A stretch of DNA of 37,557 nt from Gemmatimonadaceae bacterium (lineage in GTDB: Bacteria; Gemmatimonadota; Gemmatimonadetes; Gemmatimonadales; Gemmatimonadaceae): assembly GCA_025928335.1 (NCBI GenBank), contig JAICJQ010000016.1, positions 1 through 37,557 on the forward strand, read 5' to 3'. The position numbers and the translations under genes were made by a program. Positions 9,343 through 17,771 of this stretch are shown one piece after another. Under the pieces are notes generated by a model. It saw only the letters and a list, made by a program, of their open reading frames with translations, did no database searches and was not told where the DNA came from. The number at the start of each line of letters is the position of its first letter. Within the stretch, counting starts at the first letter, position 1.

Positions 9343-9372
9343 ATATTCCACCCGCCGCCAGCCCGAGTTCAA
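9343..9372 (-). promoter_or_regulatory. Candidate sigma70-type promoter for the lptF operon
   Basis: On the minus strand TTGAAC (9372-9367) and GAATAT (9348-9343) are separated by 18 bp, about 75 bp before the lptF start. It lies in the 218-bp divergent gap (9269-9486) to sprA, in which I see no gene. The match is modest and Gemmatimonadota promoter rules are poorly known to me, so confidence is low. Confidence 0.25.
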
Positions 9373-9486
9373 GGTCATTCCTCCGGTCGCTCCGACGCGA
9401 CTTCCCCTGACCGCTCGAGGGTATGGCGACGGGCCCGGCCAACGGCACGATTCGTCGGCGGGTTCCTACCCCACCTGTAGTCTTTG

Positions 9487-12400
9487 GTGCGCCTCTCCCC
9501 CCTCTTTCCCGGCGTTGGCTCGAGAGCCCTGATCGGCGTCGTCGCGGTGCTGACGACCGCGGGAGCTTTGGGCGGGGTTAGGCAGGCCGCGGCGCAGGTG
9601 GTACCGGCACGGGACACGGCGCGGGCAAGGCCCGACACGGGACGCCGGGTCGTCCTGCCCCGGCCGGCTGCCGACAGCGACTCGACCCGCCGACCCGGCA
9701 CATTCGTCGTGCCCGGGCTCGACATTCCCGTCGATTTCAATCTCCGCATCGAAGGAAAAACGGAGCGCGACCGCAACCTCCGCTGCAACTCGCTCGAGGC
9801 GGTGCAGATCAGTGCGCTGTCCGGCTGCAATGCGGGCTTCCTCCCATGGAATCTCGACTTCAAAGGCACCCTCAAGACGGCGGGCGTCATCGGCGATCGC
9901 GTGCACGTGAATGTCGACTACGACATGCAGCGCGAGTTCGACGCCTCGAACACCGTGTCGCTCTACTACGAGGGCGACTCGACTGCCCGCTTCCGACGGG
10001 TGGACCTCGGCAACATCGCCTTTGTCGCTCCGGCCTCGCGATTCATGACGTCTTCGTTGCCCAGCGGCAACTACGGCATGCAGGTCACGAATCAGTTCGG
10101 CTCTCTCAAGCTGCGATCGATCTTCGCCCGCCAGACGGGAAACGTCGTCCAAAATCGCGAATTCCGCCTCGGCGGACGCGTCGCGCAGACAAACGAGCAG
10201 GAGATCGCCGACTACCAGATCGAACGGCTGCGCTTCTTCTTCACCCTCGATCCCGCCCTGTTCGGAAGCGCCTATCCGAACATCGACATCCTGAACACGT
10301 TGCAAATGCAGCGGCTCAGCCGGTCGCTGCCGGATACGCTCCGCCCGACGCGCGTTCTTCTCTATCGACTGCAGTTCGGCACACAGCCGCAGAACGCCAA
10401 CGGCCCACGGTTTCGCGTCCGCGGCGGCGCCACGGCGGGGACGCAGACGTACGACCTGTTGCGCGAGGGTGTCGACTACTACATGGACCAGTCGCTCCTC
10501 TGGTTCGCGCTCGTACGCCCCCTGAACGAGACGAACGAGCGGCTCGTCGTCGCGTACAACGTGAAGATCAACGGGCGCGATACGATTTGGACGACGACCG
10601 GCGGGACCCCCGACATTCAGTACATCGCCGCGCACGACCAGGTCGCGAACCTCGTGATGGATCCGAGCGTTGGCCCATCGTCGCCGCAATTCCGCAACGA
10701 GATTCGCGCGGTGTACCGCATCGCCGGCGCCAACCTGGTCCGGCGCTCCGTACAGCTGCGTGTCGTGACGGGCAGCGGTCTGCTGGAGCACCCGGTCGCC
10801 GGCAGCGACGCAACATTCCTCCAGATGTTCGGCCTCGCGCAGCCGACGAGTCCGGCCGAATTCGATTTCGAGAATCGGATATGGCCGCGGCCGAGCGATC
10901 CGGTGTTCGACCTCGGAGCGGGTGCCGCGGACCTGCGGGGTGGGCAATCGCTCGATCTGGCGCACGTGATCAAGGACTACTTCCTCGTCTTTCCATCGCT
11001 GCACCCGTTCAGCGCGCGCAACGCCGGACTCGTCGTACCGGGAAACCCGACGAACGATCCGATTTACACGACGCCCGGCGAGTACATCTACTCGGCGCAG
11101 CATCCGACCACCATCTATCGGCTTCGCTTTCGCTACGAGACCGGCGTCGGTGACGAGGCGGGCGCGCTGAACCTGGGCTCGTCGCAAATGCGGCCCGGCT
11201 CCGAGCGCATTCTGATGGACGGACGGCCCCTCGTGCGAGAGCTCGACTATCGAATCGACTACGACGTCGGCCGGCTCGAGTTTCTGCGTCCCGATACGCT
11301 GTTCCGCTCGGAGCGCCGCGTGCTCGTGAGCTACGAGGAGAACGCGAGCTACGGCGCGTCGCAGACGACGCTCGCCGGACTCGTATCGGAGCTGCCGGTC
11401 TCACACGGCACGCTCACCTTCGCCGCGATCAATCAGTCGCAGTCGACCCCCTTCAACCGCCCGCAACTCGGTCTGCAGAGCAACTCGACGCTGACGACCG
11501 GGGCCACGGCGCAGTTCAGCTGGGACCTTCCGTCGCTCACGCGATTGACGAGTCATTTGCCGTTCGGCGATTCGAAGACGCCGTCGCGACTCTCACTCTT
11601 CGGTGAAGTTGCCAGCAGCCATCCGCAATTCGCGGCACGCAATCAGGGACAAGCCTACGTCGAGACCTTCGACGCCGGCAGCGGGACGACGATCGCACTG
11701 GGCGACCAGGCGTGGTATTGGAGCAGCCTGCCGGCGTACGGCTCGGCACTTCGCAACAAGTTTCCCGGCGCTCTCTTCGAGGAGAGGAATGCGTCGACGC
11801 TCGTCTGGCAGACGAACGTCCAGACGCCGGGCGGCCAGCGACTCACGGTGACGAGAAGCGGGATCGATCCGCTGCTGCGGCTCACCGGCTCAGGCATCGA
11901 GTCGAACGAGCCCGTGTTGTGGCTCACGCTTCTTCCGCTCGACCAGGCCGGCCGATACGACAGAACCTCGAAGCGATATCAGTGGACGGCGGGCTTGCCC
12001 ACGAGTCGCCGGCGCTTTCGCAGCATTCGCACGGTACTCCGACCAGGTGGACTGGATTTGACGCGCGGCGAGCATCTCGAGTTCTGGACGTTGCTCGACA
12101 CGAGCGCCGCCGTTCGTCCGAGAAATCCGACGCTCGTGTTCGACTTCGGCGACGTGTCGGAGAACTCGCTGACTTTTGCGCCGGAAACGCTCACGATCAA
12201 GCGGACGGGAACTGGGGTCGACAGCCTGTTCGGCGGGCGAAAAACCCAGGGGTTTGATCGTCTCGACAGCGAGCGTGATCCCTTTTCACGCGCCTTCAAC
12301 GCCGACGTCAACGACACCGGACTGCCCGGCGACGTCGTCGATACGCTCGTCGTCGTCGACGGCACGACGATTCGGCGCGAGACAAATGTGCGGACCTGTC

Positions 12401-15400
12401 GCGGCGCGCCCGGGGCGCTCGACATCATCGGCGACCCCCGAACCAACTGCACGGTCGCCAACGCGAAGCTCGACGAAGAGGACATCGATCTCGACAACGC
12501 GCTCAACCTCGGCAGCGCCGACCGCGAGCGAGAGCGGTTGCTTCGCTACATCGTCGATCTGAGTCTTCCCACCTACTACAAGCGTGTCGGCAATACCTTC
12601 ACCGACACGCTGTACGTGCAAGGCGTGCCGCGCCCGCGCACTCGACAGTGGGTGCTCGTCAGTGTGCCGTTCGGCACACCAAGCGATTCGCTGAACGACG
12701 TCGATCGACGCAAGCTGCGCGCGTTGCGACTCACCGTCGTCTCCGGCGCCGAGCAGGACCCCGAAGAGCCGACGCAGCTGCCGATCGCCGAGTTGCACGT
12801 GACGGGGTCGCCCTGGCTCGATCGAAGCCCGCAAACCCTCGCCGGCATCGGCGGCCTCCGCCCCGACGGCGGCTTCGTGATCACGTCGACGGTTGGTACC
12901 AATGACTCGAGCGCGGTGCTCGCCTATCAGCCGCCGCCAGGTGTCATCGACGAAGCGAACTTCAAGGGCGCGGAGTTCCAGGCAGGGTTGACCGCGATTA
13001 ACGAATCCTCATTGCGAATTCAGGCGGGCAACCTGCCGCTCTACGATCGCGCCGAAGCGTATTGGCGGTTCCCGACGGGCGCGGAAGACTACCTGTTGTT
13101 CGAGCAGCTTCGCGTGTGGGGGCGAGGGCGCGTGAATCGTTGGGGGCAGCCGGGCGAGTTGGAGATGTACGTCAAGATCGGCCGCGACGAGAACAACTTC
13201 TATTTGTATCGATCGCCCGTGAACGCCGGGCAGACGCAAGCAGCGTGGAGCGACCTCACGATCGACCTGTCGCGCTTCGTCCAGCTGCGCAATCAGATCC
13301 AGCAGGCGTATCTCGCCGGGAAGAAAGAGCTGCTCGCCTGCAGCGGCGCCGACTCGGCGATCATCGCGAAGTCGCCGGTTCCGACTGGCGTGGTTGTCCA
13401 TCGCTTCGCGGCATGCGACAACGGCTACATGGTGTACACCGTCGATCCGGCCGTCACCGCGCCGAATCTGGCCTCGGTGCAGGAGGTCGCGGTCGGCATA
13501 GTGCGAGTCGGAGCGAGCAGTGGCGCGTTCACAATGGCGGGCGACACACTCGAGCTGTGGGTGGACGACATCCGGCTCGACCGCCAGAAGAACAGCACGG
13601 GCTGGGCGGGCCAAATCACCGGCCAGCTCAATCTGGGCGACTTCGCGGACGTGCGCGTCAACGTGAGCAATCGCGATCCGAATTTTCGTCAGCTCGGTGA
13701 GCAGGCGTCCTTTCTCGGACAGCGGACCACGGAGATCGGCGCCACGGTGCGGTTGGATCGCATGCTGCCCGACGCGTTCGGCTTGGCGATGCCGCTCACG
13801 ATCTCGCGGATCTCGCTTGCCAGCGATCCGTTGTATCTGTCGCAGACGGACATCTCCGGTAGCGCGATCGCCGGACTGCGGAAGCCGAAGAACGACATCA
13901 CGACCTACAGTCTCACCATTCGTCGAACTACGCCTTTCTCGAATCCTCTCGTCGGCCCGCTGCTCAACAATCTTTCCGCGACGACGACATACACGAGTGG
14001 TATCGACCGGACGGAATTCCAGGACGGCAAGGCGCACAACTTCGCGTTCTCCCTCGACTATCTGCTCACGAACGACACCGCGCACACCCTCGGTCTCGAT
14101 GCATGGAAGCTTCGCTGGAATCCGACGCAGTTCCGCGTGACGAGCGGCATCGTCCAGGGCAACGACCGACGAACGTCGTTCATCCAACCGTCGGGAGCGG
14201 CGGTGGACGAGCCGTCACTCACGACCGCCTCCACTCGTCTCTGGCGCAACAGCAGCGTCGTCGAGCTGCGTCCAACGACCGGCAGTTCGGTGCGGTGGGA
14301 AGTTCAATCGTTGCGCGATTTCCGAAACTATGGCGACACCGCGTCCGGCCAGACGCTTGTGCCGGGGGGCGAATTGCCGGGTCGCGGATTCGAGCGCGAA
14401 CGGACGATGATCGCCAGCGTGGGCGTCGCCCCGATTTTCTCGAGCTGGTTCCGGCCCCGCGCCGACGTCGAGACGCAGTACAACATGCTACGAGACCCGA
14501 ATGCGGCGTCGTTCTTGTCGCTGCCCGGCGTGATCGGCGTGGACAGTGTGCTCGCGGCGCGTGACAGCGCGAGTCTGTTGCAGCGCGTTCTGCCCCGGCG
14601 CATGACGGCGGCACAAACGGCGAGCGCATCCTCCGCCATCGACGTCGCCGCTCTATCCCGTTATGCCGGCGACTCGAGCGTCTTTCATCGGCTCGCCGCG
14701 CACCTCGCGCCGATCGACGTCTCGATCACACGAAGCCTTCTCTCCGCGCTCGACGCGTCGCCCGTCGACGCACCGCTCGCCTTCCAGCTCGGGGTCGGAG
14801 GCCCGTCGTCCTTCCGTTCGGTCAATGGCATGACCGCGACGACCGCCGGCCAGACCGACATGCTGAGCGCCGCGAGCACGATCATGCTGCCGTTCGGCGG
14901 CGCGCTCGAGAACCGGTATCGGCACACGACGACGAACAACTGGATCGCGCGGCTGGATTCCACGCAGGCCCGCGCGGACGGTGAGCAGACGTACTTCCCC
15001 GATGCACGGCTGCGCTGGTCGTATCATCCGACCGGCCGAACGTTGTCGAGCGTGGAGGCAACCACGGGGTTCACCCACAGCGACGCGACGGTCAGCTTGC
15101 CGAGCCTATCCGACGTGCTCGGCCCCCCGCAAATCAGGCGGAGTCATTCGGAGACGTTTCCGATCGGCGGTTCGATCGCCTGGGGCGGCCGCGCCGGATT
15201 GAGCCTCGGTTCCCGTTTCGCCCACACGAATCGCGTGGACAGCTTGCCCGGCAGCGTCGCGCGCTCGGGCATCGATGAGCTGGGTTTCGATTTCGGCCGC
15301 TCCTTCCACGTGCCGGAGGGCCTGGGCCTCGGTTTGCGTAGCGACGTCCGCACGCGCGCCGGTCTCACGAGAAATCGGCTCACCACCTACATCACCGACC

Positions 15401-15603
15401 CGCTCACCGGGCTCCGCAGTCGCCTCGCCGACAACGGCAAGACGCAGTTCAATCTCACCGCGGACAGCAACGTGAGCGACAACTTGGTTTTGACCCTCCA
15501 GGGCTCGCACATCGTGACCTTCGACAACAACCTCAATCGTCGCTTTCAGCAAACACTGTTTTCGACGATTCTCCAGTTTCAGTTTTTTGGGGTAGGAAAG
15601 TAG
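9487..15603 (+). CDS. sprA: SprA/Sov-like type IX secretion outer-membrane translocon
   Basis: A giant secreted protein of 2038 residues. The signal peptide (about 1-36) ends VRQAAA with Q37 as the predicted first mature residue. Near residues 70-200 is the SprA-type start of the barrel (NVDYDMQREFDASNTVSLYY, then GNIAF and FGSLKLRSIFARQTG). Many alternating beta strands follow, with the middle signature ESSLRIQAGNLPLYDRAEAY and YVKIGRDENNFYLYRSPV, and a C-terminus ending in strands (TILQFQFFGVGK). In Bacteroidota, SprA is the 36-strand channel through which type IX cargo crosses the outer membrane. Flavobacterium SprA is longer (about 2400 residues). The start is GTG 9487 or the adjacent TTG 9484; no clear ribosome-binding site. 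A glutaminyl-cyclase-like gene follows 74 bp downstream. Confidence 0.87.
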   Translation: MRLSPLFPGVGSRALIGVVAVLTTAGALGGVRQAAAQVVPARDTARARPDTGRRVVLPRPAADSDSTRRPGTFVVPGLDIPVDFNLRIEGKTERDRNLRCNSLEAVQISALSGCNAGFLPWNLDFKGTLKTAGVIGDRVHVNVDYDMQREFDASNTVSLYYEGDSTARFRRVDLGNIAFVAPASRFMTSSLPSGNYGMQVTNQFGSLKLRSIFARQTGNVVQNREFRLGGRVAQTNEQEIADYQIERLRFFFTLDPALFGSAYPNIDILNTLQMQRLSRSLPDTLRPTRVLLYRLQFGTQPQNANGPRFRVRGGATAGTQTYDLLREGVDYYMDQSLLWFALVRPLNETNERLVVAYNVKINGRDTIWTTTGGTPDIQYIAAHDQVANLVMDPSVGPSSPQFRNEIRAVYRIAGANLVRRSVQLRVVTGSGLLEHPVAGSDATFLQMFGLAQPTSPAEFDFENRIWPRPSDPVFDLGAGAADLRGGQSLDLAHVIKDYFLVFPSLHPFSARNAGLVVPGNPTNDPIYTTPGEYIYSAQHPTTIYRLRFRYETGVGDEAGALNLGSSQMRPGSERILMDGRPLVRELDYRIDYDVGRLEFLRPDTLFRSERRVLVSYEENASYGASQTTLAGLVSELPVSHGTLTFAAINQSQSTPFNRPQLGLQSNSTLTTGATAQFSWDLPSLTRLTSHLPFGDSKTPSRLSLFGEVASSHPQFAARNQGQAYVETFDAGSGTTIALGDQAWYWSSLPAYGSALRNKFPGALFEERNASTLVWQTNVQTPGGQRLTVTRSGIDPLLRLTGSGIESNEPVLWLTLLPLDQAGRYDRTSKRYQWTAGLPTSRRRFRSIRTVLRPGGLDLTRGEHLEFWTLLDTSAAVRPRNPTLVFDFGDVSENSLTFAPETLTIKRTGTGVDSLFGGRKTQGFDRLDSERDPFSRAFNADVNDTGLPGDVVDTLVVVDGTTIRRETNVRTCRGAPGALDIIGDPRTNCTVANAKLDEEDIDLDNALNLGSADRERERLLRYIVDLSLPTYYKRVGNTFTDTLYVQGVPRPRTRQWVLVSVPFGTPSDSLNDVDRRKLRALRLTVVSGAEQDPEEPTQLPIAELHVTGSPWLDRSPQTLAGIGGLRPDGGFVITSTVGTNDSSAVLAYQPPPGVIDEANFKGAEFQAGLTAINESSLRIQAGNLPLYDRAEAYWRFPTGAEDYLLFEQLRVWGRGRVNRWGQPGELEMYVKIGRDENNFYLYRSPVNAGQTQAAWSDLTIDLSRFVQLRNQIQQAYLAGKKELLACSGADSAIIAKSPVPTGVVVHRFAACDNGYMVYTVDPAVTAPNLASVQEVAVGIVRVGASSGAFTMAGDTLELWVDDIRLDRQKNSTGWAGQITGQLNLGDFADVRVNVSNRDPNFRQLGEQASFLGQRTTEIGATVRLDRMLPDAFGLAMPLTISRISLASDPLYLSQTDISGSAIAGLRKPKNDITTYSLTIRRTTPFSNPLVGPLLNNLSATTTYTSGIDRTEFQDGKAHNFAFSLDYLLTNDTAHTLGLDAWKLRWNPTQFRVTSGIVQGNDRRTSFIQPSGAAVDEPSLTTASTRLWRNSSVVELRPTTGSSVRWEVQSLRDFRNYGDTASGQTLVPGGELPGRGFERERTMIASVGVAPIFSSWFRPRADVETQYNMLRDPNAASFLSLPGVIGVDSVLAARDSASLLQRVLPRRMTAAQTASASSAIDVAALSRYAGDSSVFHRLAAHLAPIDVSITRSLLSALDASPVDAPLAFQLGVGGPSSFRSVNGMTATTAGQTDMLSAASTIMLPFGGALENRYRHTTTNNWIARLDSTQARADGEQTYFPDARLRWSYHPTGRTLSSVEATTGFTHSDATVSLPSLSDVLGPPQIRRSHSETFPIGGSIAWGGRAGLSLGSRFAHTNRVDSLPGSVARSGIDELGFDFGRSFHVPEGLGLGLRSDVRTRAGLTRNRLTTYITDPLTGLRSRLADNGKTQFNLTADSNVSDNLVLTLQGSHIVTFDNNLNRRFQQTLFSTILQFQFFGVGK

Positions 15604-15677
15604 CGCGGCTCGCCGACTCGCAGTGGCATTTGACCAACTCCGCTAACGTTCAGTCTATTCACCGAAGAGAACTTTCC

Positions 15678-16643
15678 GTGCGAATGCCGATCCTCCTCTG
15701 CGCGCTCGTAGCCCTCACTGCTTGCGGCGACCTGAAGAGCCGCTTCTCGAAGCCGAAGACCGGTTTCGACGGCCAGGCGGCGCTCGGTTACGTGCAGCAG
15801 CACCTGGCGTTCGGTCCGCGGACGCCAGGCACGCCGGCGCATGACAGCGCGGCGAATTGGATCATCGCCGAGATGAAAAAGCGCACGGACAGTGTGTGGG
15901 TTCAGCGTTGGACCCAGACGACGCCGGAAGGGAACACGCTTCCGCTGACAAATGTGCTAGCGCGCTTCAACCCGACGGCAACGCAGCGGGTGCTGTACAT
16001 CACGCATTGGGACACTCGCCCCAAAGCCGACGACGATCCGAATTTCGGAAACCGCGCGCGCCCCATCATCGGCGCGAACGATGGTGCGTCGGGCGTCGGC
16101 CTCTTCATGGCACTTGGCGACGTGTTCAAGAAAACGCCGCCGTCGGTCGGGGTCGATCTCTTATTCGTCGACGGTGAGGACTGGGGCAACTTCGACGCCG
16201 ACCAGAGCGGCGCGTACCCCGACGCGCTCTTCGGCTCGCAGTACTTCGCCGCAAATCCACCAACGCCGGATTACAAGCCGCTCTATGGCGTGCTGTTCGA
16301 CATGATCGGCGACGCCGATTTACAGATCTATCAAGAAGCCAACTCGGTGCAGAAGGCGCCGGAAGTCGTGCGCCGCGTCTGGGACACGGCAGCGGAGCTG
16401 GGGTACGGGAGCATCTTCCGCAATCAGGTCGGCCTCGCCATCACCGACGACCACGTGCCCTTCCTCAACAAAGGCTTCCACGTCATCGACGTGATCGATC
16501 TGCAGTACGGACCGGTCGCGCAGAATGACCCGTTCGCCAACGCCAATCCGAACTACCACCACACGATGGAAGACACGATCGACAAATTGTCGGCGAAGAG
16601 CCTGCAGACGATCGGCGACGTGGCGGTGACGCTGGTGAAATAA
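15678..16643 (+). CDS. Glutaminyl-cyclase-like M28-fold lipoprotein
   Basis: A 321-residue zinc-enzyme homologue with a lipobox (LTAC, Cys16), so probably a periplasm-facing lipoprotein. The fold is M28, but the motifs match glutaminyl-peptide cyclotransferases better than peptidases: THWDTRP (109-115), GANDGASGVG (D135, zinc), FVDGEDWG (E167/D168, catalytic/zinc), ALFGSQYF (183-190), LFDMIGD (D208) and ITDDHVPFLNKG (H259, zinc). The SLYGS-like and DDHxPFL stretches are QC hallmarks. Such enzymes turn N-terminal Gln into pyroglutamate. I chose the GTG at 15678, 7 bp after GAAGAGA; an ATG at 15684 is possible, and the in-frame 15630 start would bury the signal sequence. It follows sprA on the same strand. 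An aminopeptidase role cannot be excluded. Confidence 0.82.
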   Translation: MRMPILLCALVALTACGDLKSRFSKPKTGFDGQAALGYVQQHLAFGPRTPGTPAHDSAANWIIAEMKKRTDSVWVQRWTQTTPEGNTLPLTNVLARFNPTATQRVLYITHWDTRPKADDDPNFGNRARPIIGANDGASGVGLFMALGDVFKKTPPSVGVDLLFVDGEDWGNFDADQSGAYPDALFGSQYFAANPPTPDYKPLYGVLFDMIGDADLQIYQEANSVQKAPEVVRRVWDTAAELGYGSIFRNQVGLAITDDHVPFLNKGFHVIDVIDLQYGPVAQNDPFANANPNYHHTMEDTIDKLSAKSLQTIGDVAVTLVK

Positions 16644-16650
16644 TCGCGGG

Positions 16651-17769
16651 TCAGCGGCTGCCGCGCAGCCAGATCACGTAGTACGGGGGATGCTCGAGAA
16701 GGCTCTGCGCGCGACAGGCAGGATCCCGCATCTTGTCGGAGACGGTCCCGGTGACCTCGGTGCCAGGCGGGTACACCTCGAGCATCTCGACTTGCGCGGC
16801 GCTGAAGCTCCTCAGCGGTTGGTGCAGCTGCGTCTTGCCGTCGAGCAAGATGCAGTCGTCGCCGAAGGATGTTCGGGGCGCCGGCTCTCCCGGACCGAGC
16901 AGCCGGGGAACCTGCTTTGCCTGCATCATCCGCTCGGCGACCGCGATCGCGCCCGCTCCGCCCAGGCCGACGAGCGCCTGATCCAATCCCATGGTACCGA
17001 GCGGCTCGAGTCGATCGCGGCCCGCGACCACCGTCTTGAAGCTCTGCCAACGGAGCCGCTTGTCGAGATCCTCGAGCGCATGGTCATCCGGCGCGTAGCC
17101 GCTCCGCGCCGCGATGGTCATTGCGTCGAGCTTCACCGGCAAGGCTCGCAGCTTGATGATGACTTCGCGGTCGTCGTGGTCGACGAGATTCAGCGTCATG
17201 TTCGTCGGAGCGTACCCCAACTTCCGGACGCGAATCAGGTACTGCCCAACCGGCAATGGCCTGAAGAGGAAGCCGCCGTTCGGTCGGGTGACACCGACGC
17301 GATTGGCGCCGACCAACTGGACCTCTGCCTCGTCGACCGCCGTTCCGGCTGAATCGATCACCAGACCGAGAATCGACGACGTCCCTTTGAGTCGGCGATC
17401 CTCTTCGGCGCGCACGACCACCGGATCCAGCGTCCGCGGAATCGCGTGGAGGACAACGGTGACCTCCGTTCGCTGGTCAGGCCGCGCCTCCCAGTTGTAG
17501 TCCACGCTCCGATAGCCGAGGCGCCGGAACCACACCTGGTAGGCGCCGGGCGCGATATCGCGTAGCGTGAATTCGCCGCGCGCGTTGGTGCGAGTTCCTT
17601 GCGTCAGCTCACGCACCACGACTTCGGCGTCGGCGATTGGTGCTCCGGTCGAGTCGCGTACGACGCCGGCGATTGTCGCTGGCAGCAGCGCCGGAGGCGC
17701 CGGATTCTGGCCGGCCGCGCCTCTCGCGGTAGCGACGGCGATAACCAGCGCAACCAGCGGACGTCTCAT
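16651..17769 (-). CDS. Secreted protein: two carboxypeptidase-regulatory-like domains plus TonB-plug-like domain
   Basis: A 372-residue exported protein with signal peptide (1-20, ending RGAAG, then Q21). Two immunoglobulin-like CarboxypepD_reg domains follow at about 30-110 (IAGVVRDSTGAPIADAEVVV) and 120-205 (ILGLVIDSAGTAVDEAEVQL), each with the GxYxVxxRxLGY-type strand. The C-terminal part (about 225-372) contains CILLDGKTQ and FSAAQVEMLEVYPPG, which resembles the plug of SusC-like receptors (LLVVDGV ... IESVEVVKG) but there is no barrel after it. It is the second gene of a two-gene operon, starting 2 bp after the S8 peptidase stop, and converges on the QC-like gene with a 7-bp gap. No enzymatic residues are visible; function unknown, perhaps a periplasmic or surface partner of the peptidase. 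Confidence 0.8.
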   Translation of the reverse strand: MRRPLVALVIAVATARGAAGQNPAPPALLPATIAGVVRDSTGAPIADAEVVVRELTQGTRTNARGEFTLRDIAPGAYQVWFRRLGYRSVDYNWEARPDQRTEVTVVLHAIPRTLDPVVVRAEEDRRLKGTSSILGLVIDSAGTAVDEAEVQLVGANRVGVTRPNGGFLFRPLPVGQYLIRVRKLGYAPTNMTLNLVDHDDREVIIKLRALPVKLDAMTIAARSGYAPDDHALEDLDKRLRWQSFKTVVAGRDRLEPLGTMGLDQALVGLGGAGAIAVAERMMQAKQVPRLLGPGEPAPRTSFGDDCILLDGKTQLHQPLRSFSAAQVEMLEVYPPGTEVTGTVSDKMRDPACRAQSLLEHPPYYVIWLRGSR

Positions 17770-17771
17770 CG

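Noticed and set aside
7664-9532. Plus-strand open frame of about 620 codons opposite lptF
   Set aside because: Composition is Arg/Asp/His-rich without motifs, and the opposite strand encodes a convincing LptF.
9466-11187. Minus-strand open frame of about 570 codons opposite sprA
   Set aside because: Shadow of the sprA codon pattern; no domain, and it crosses the sprA start.
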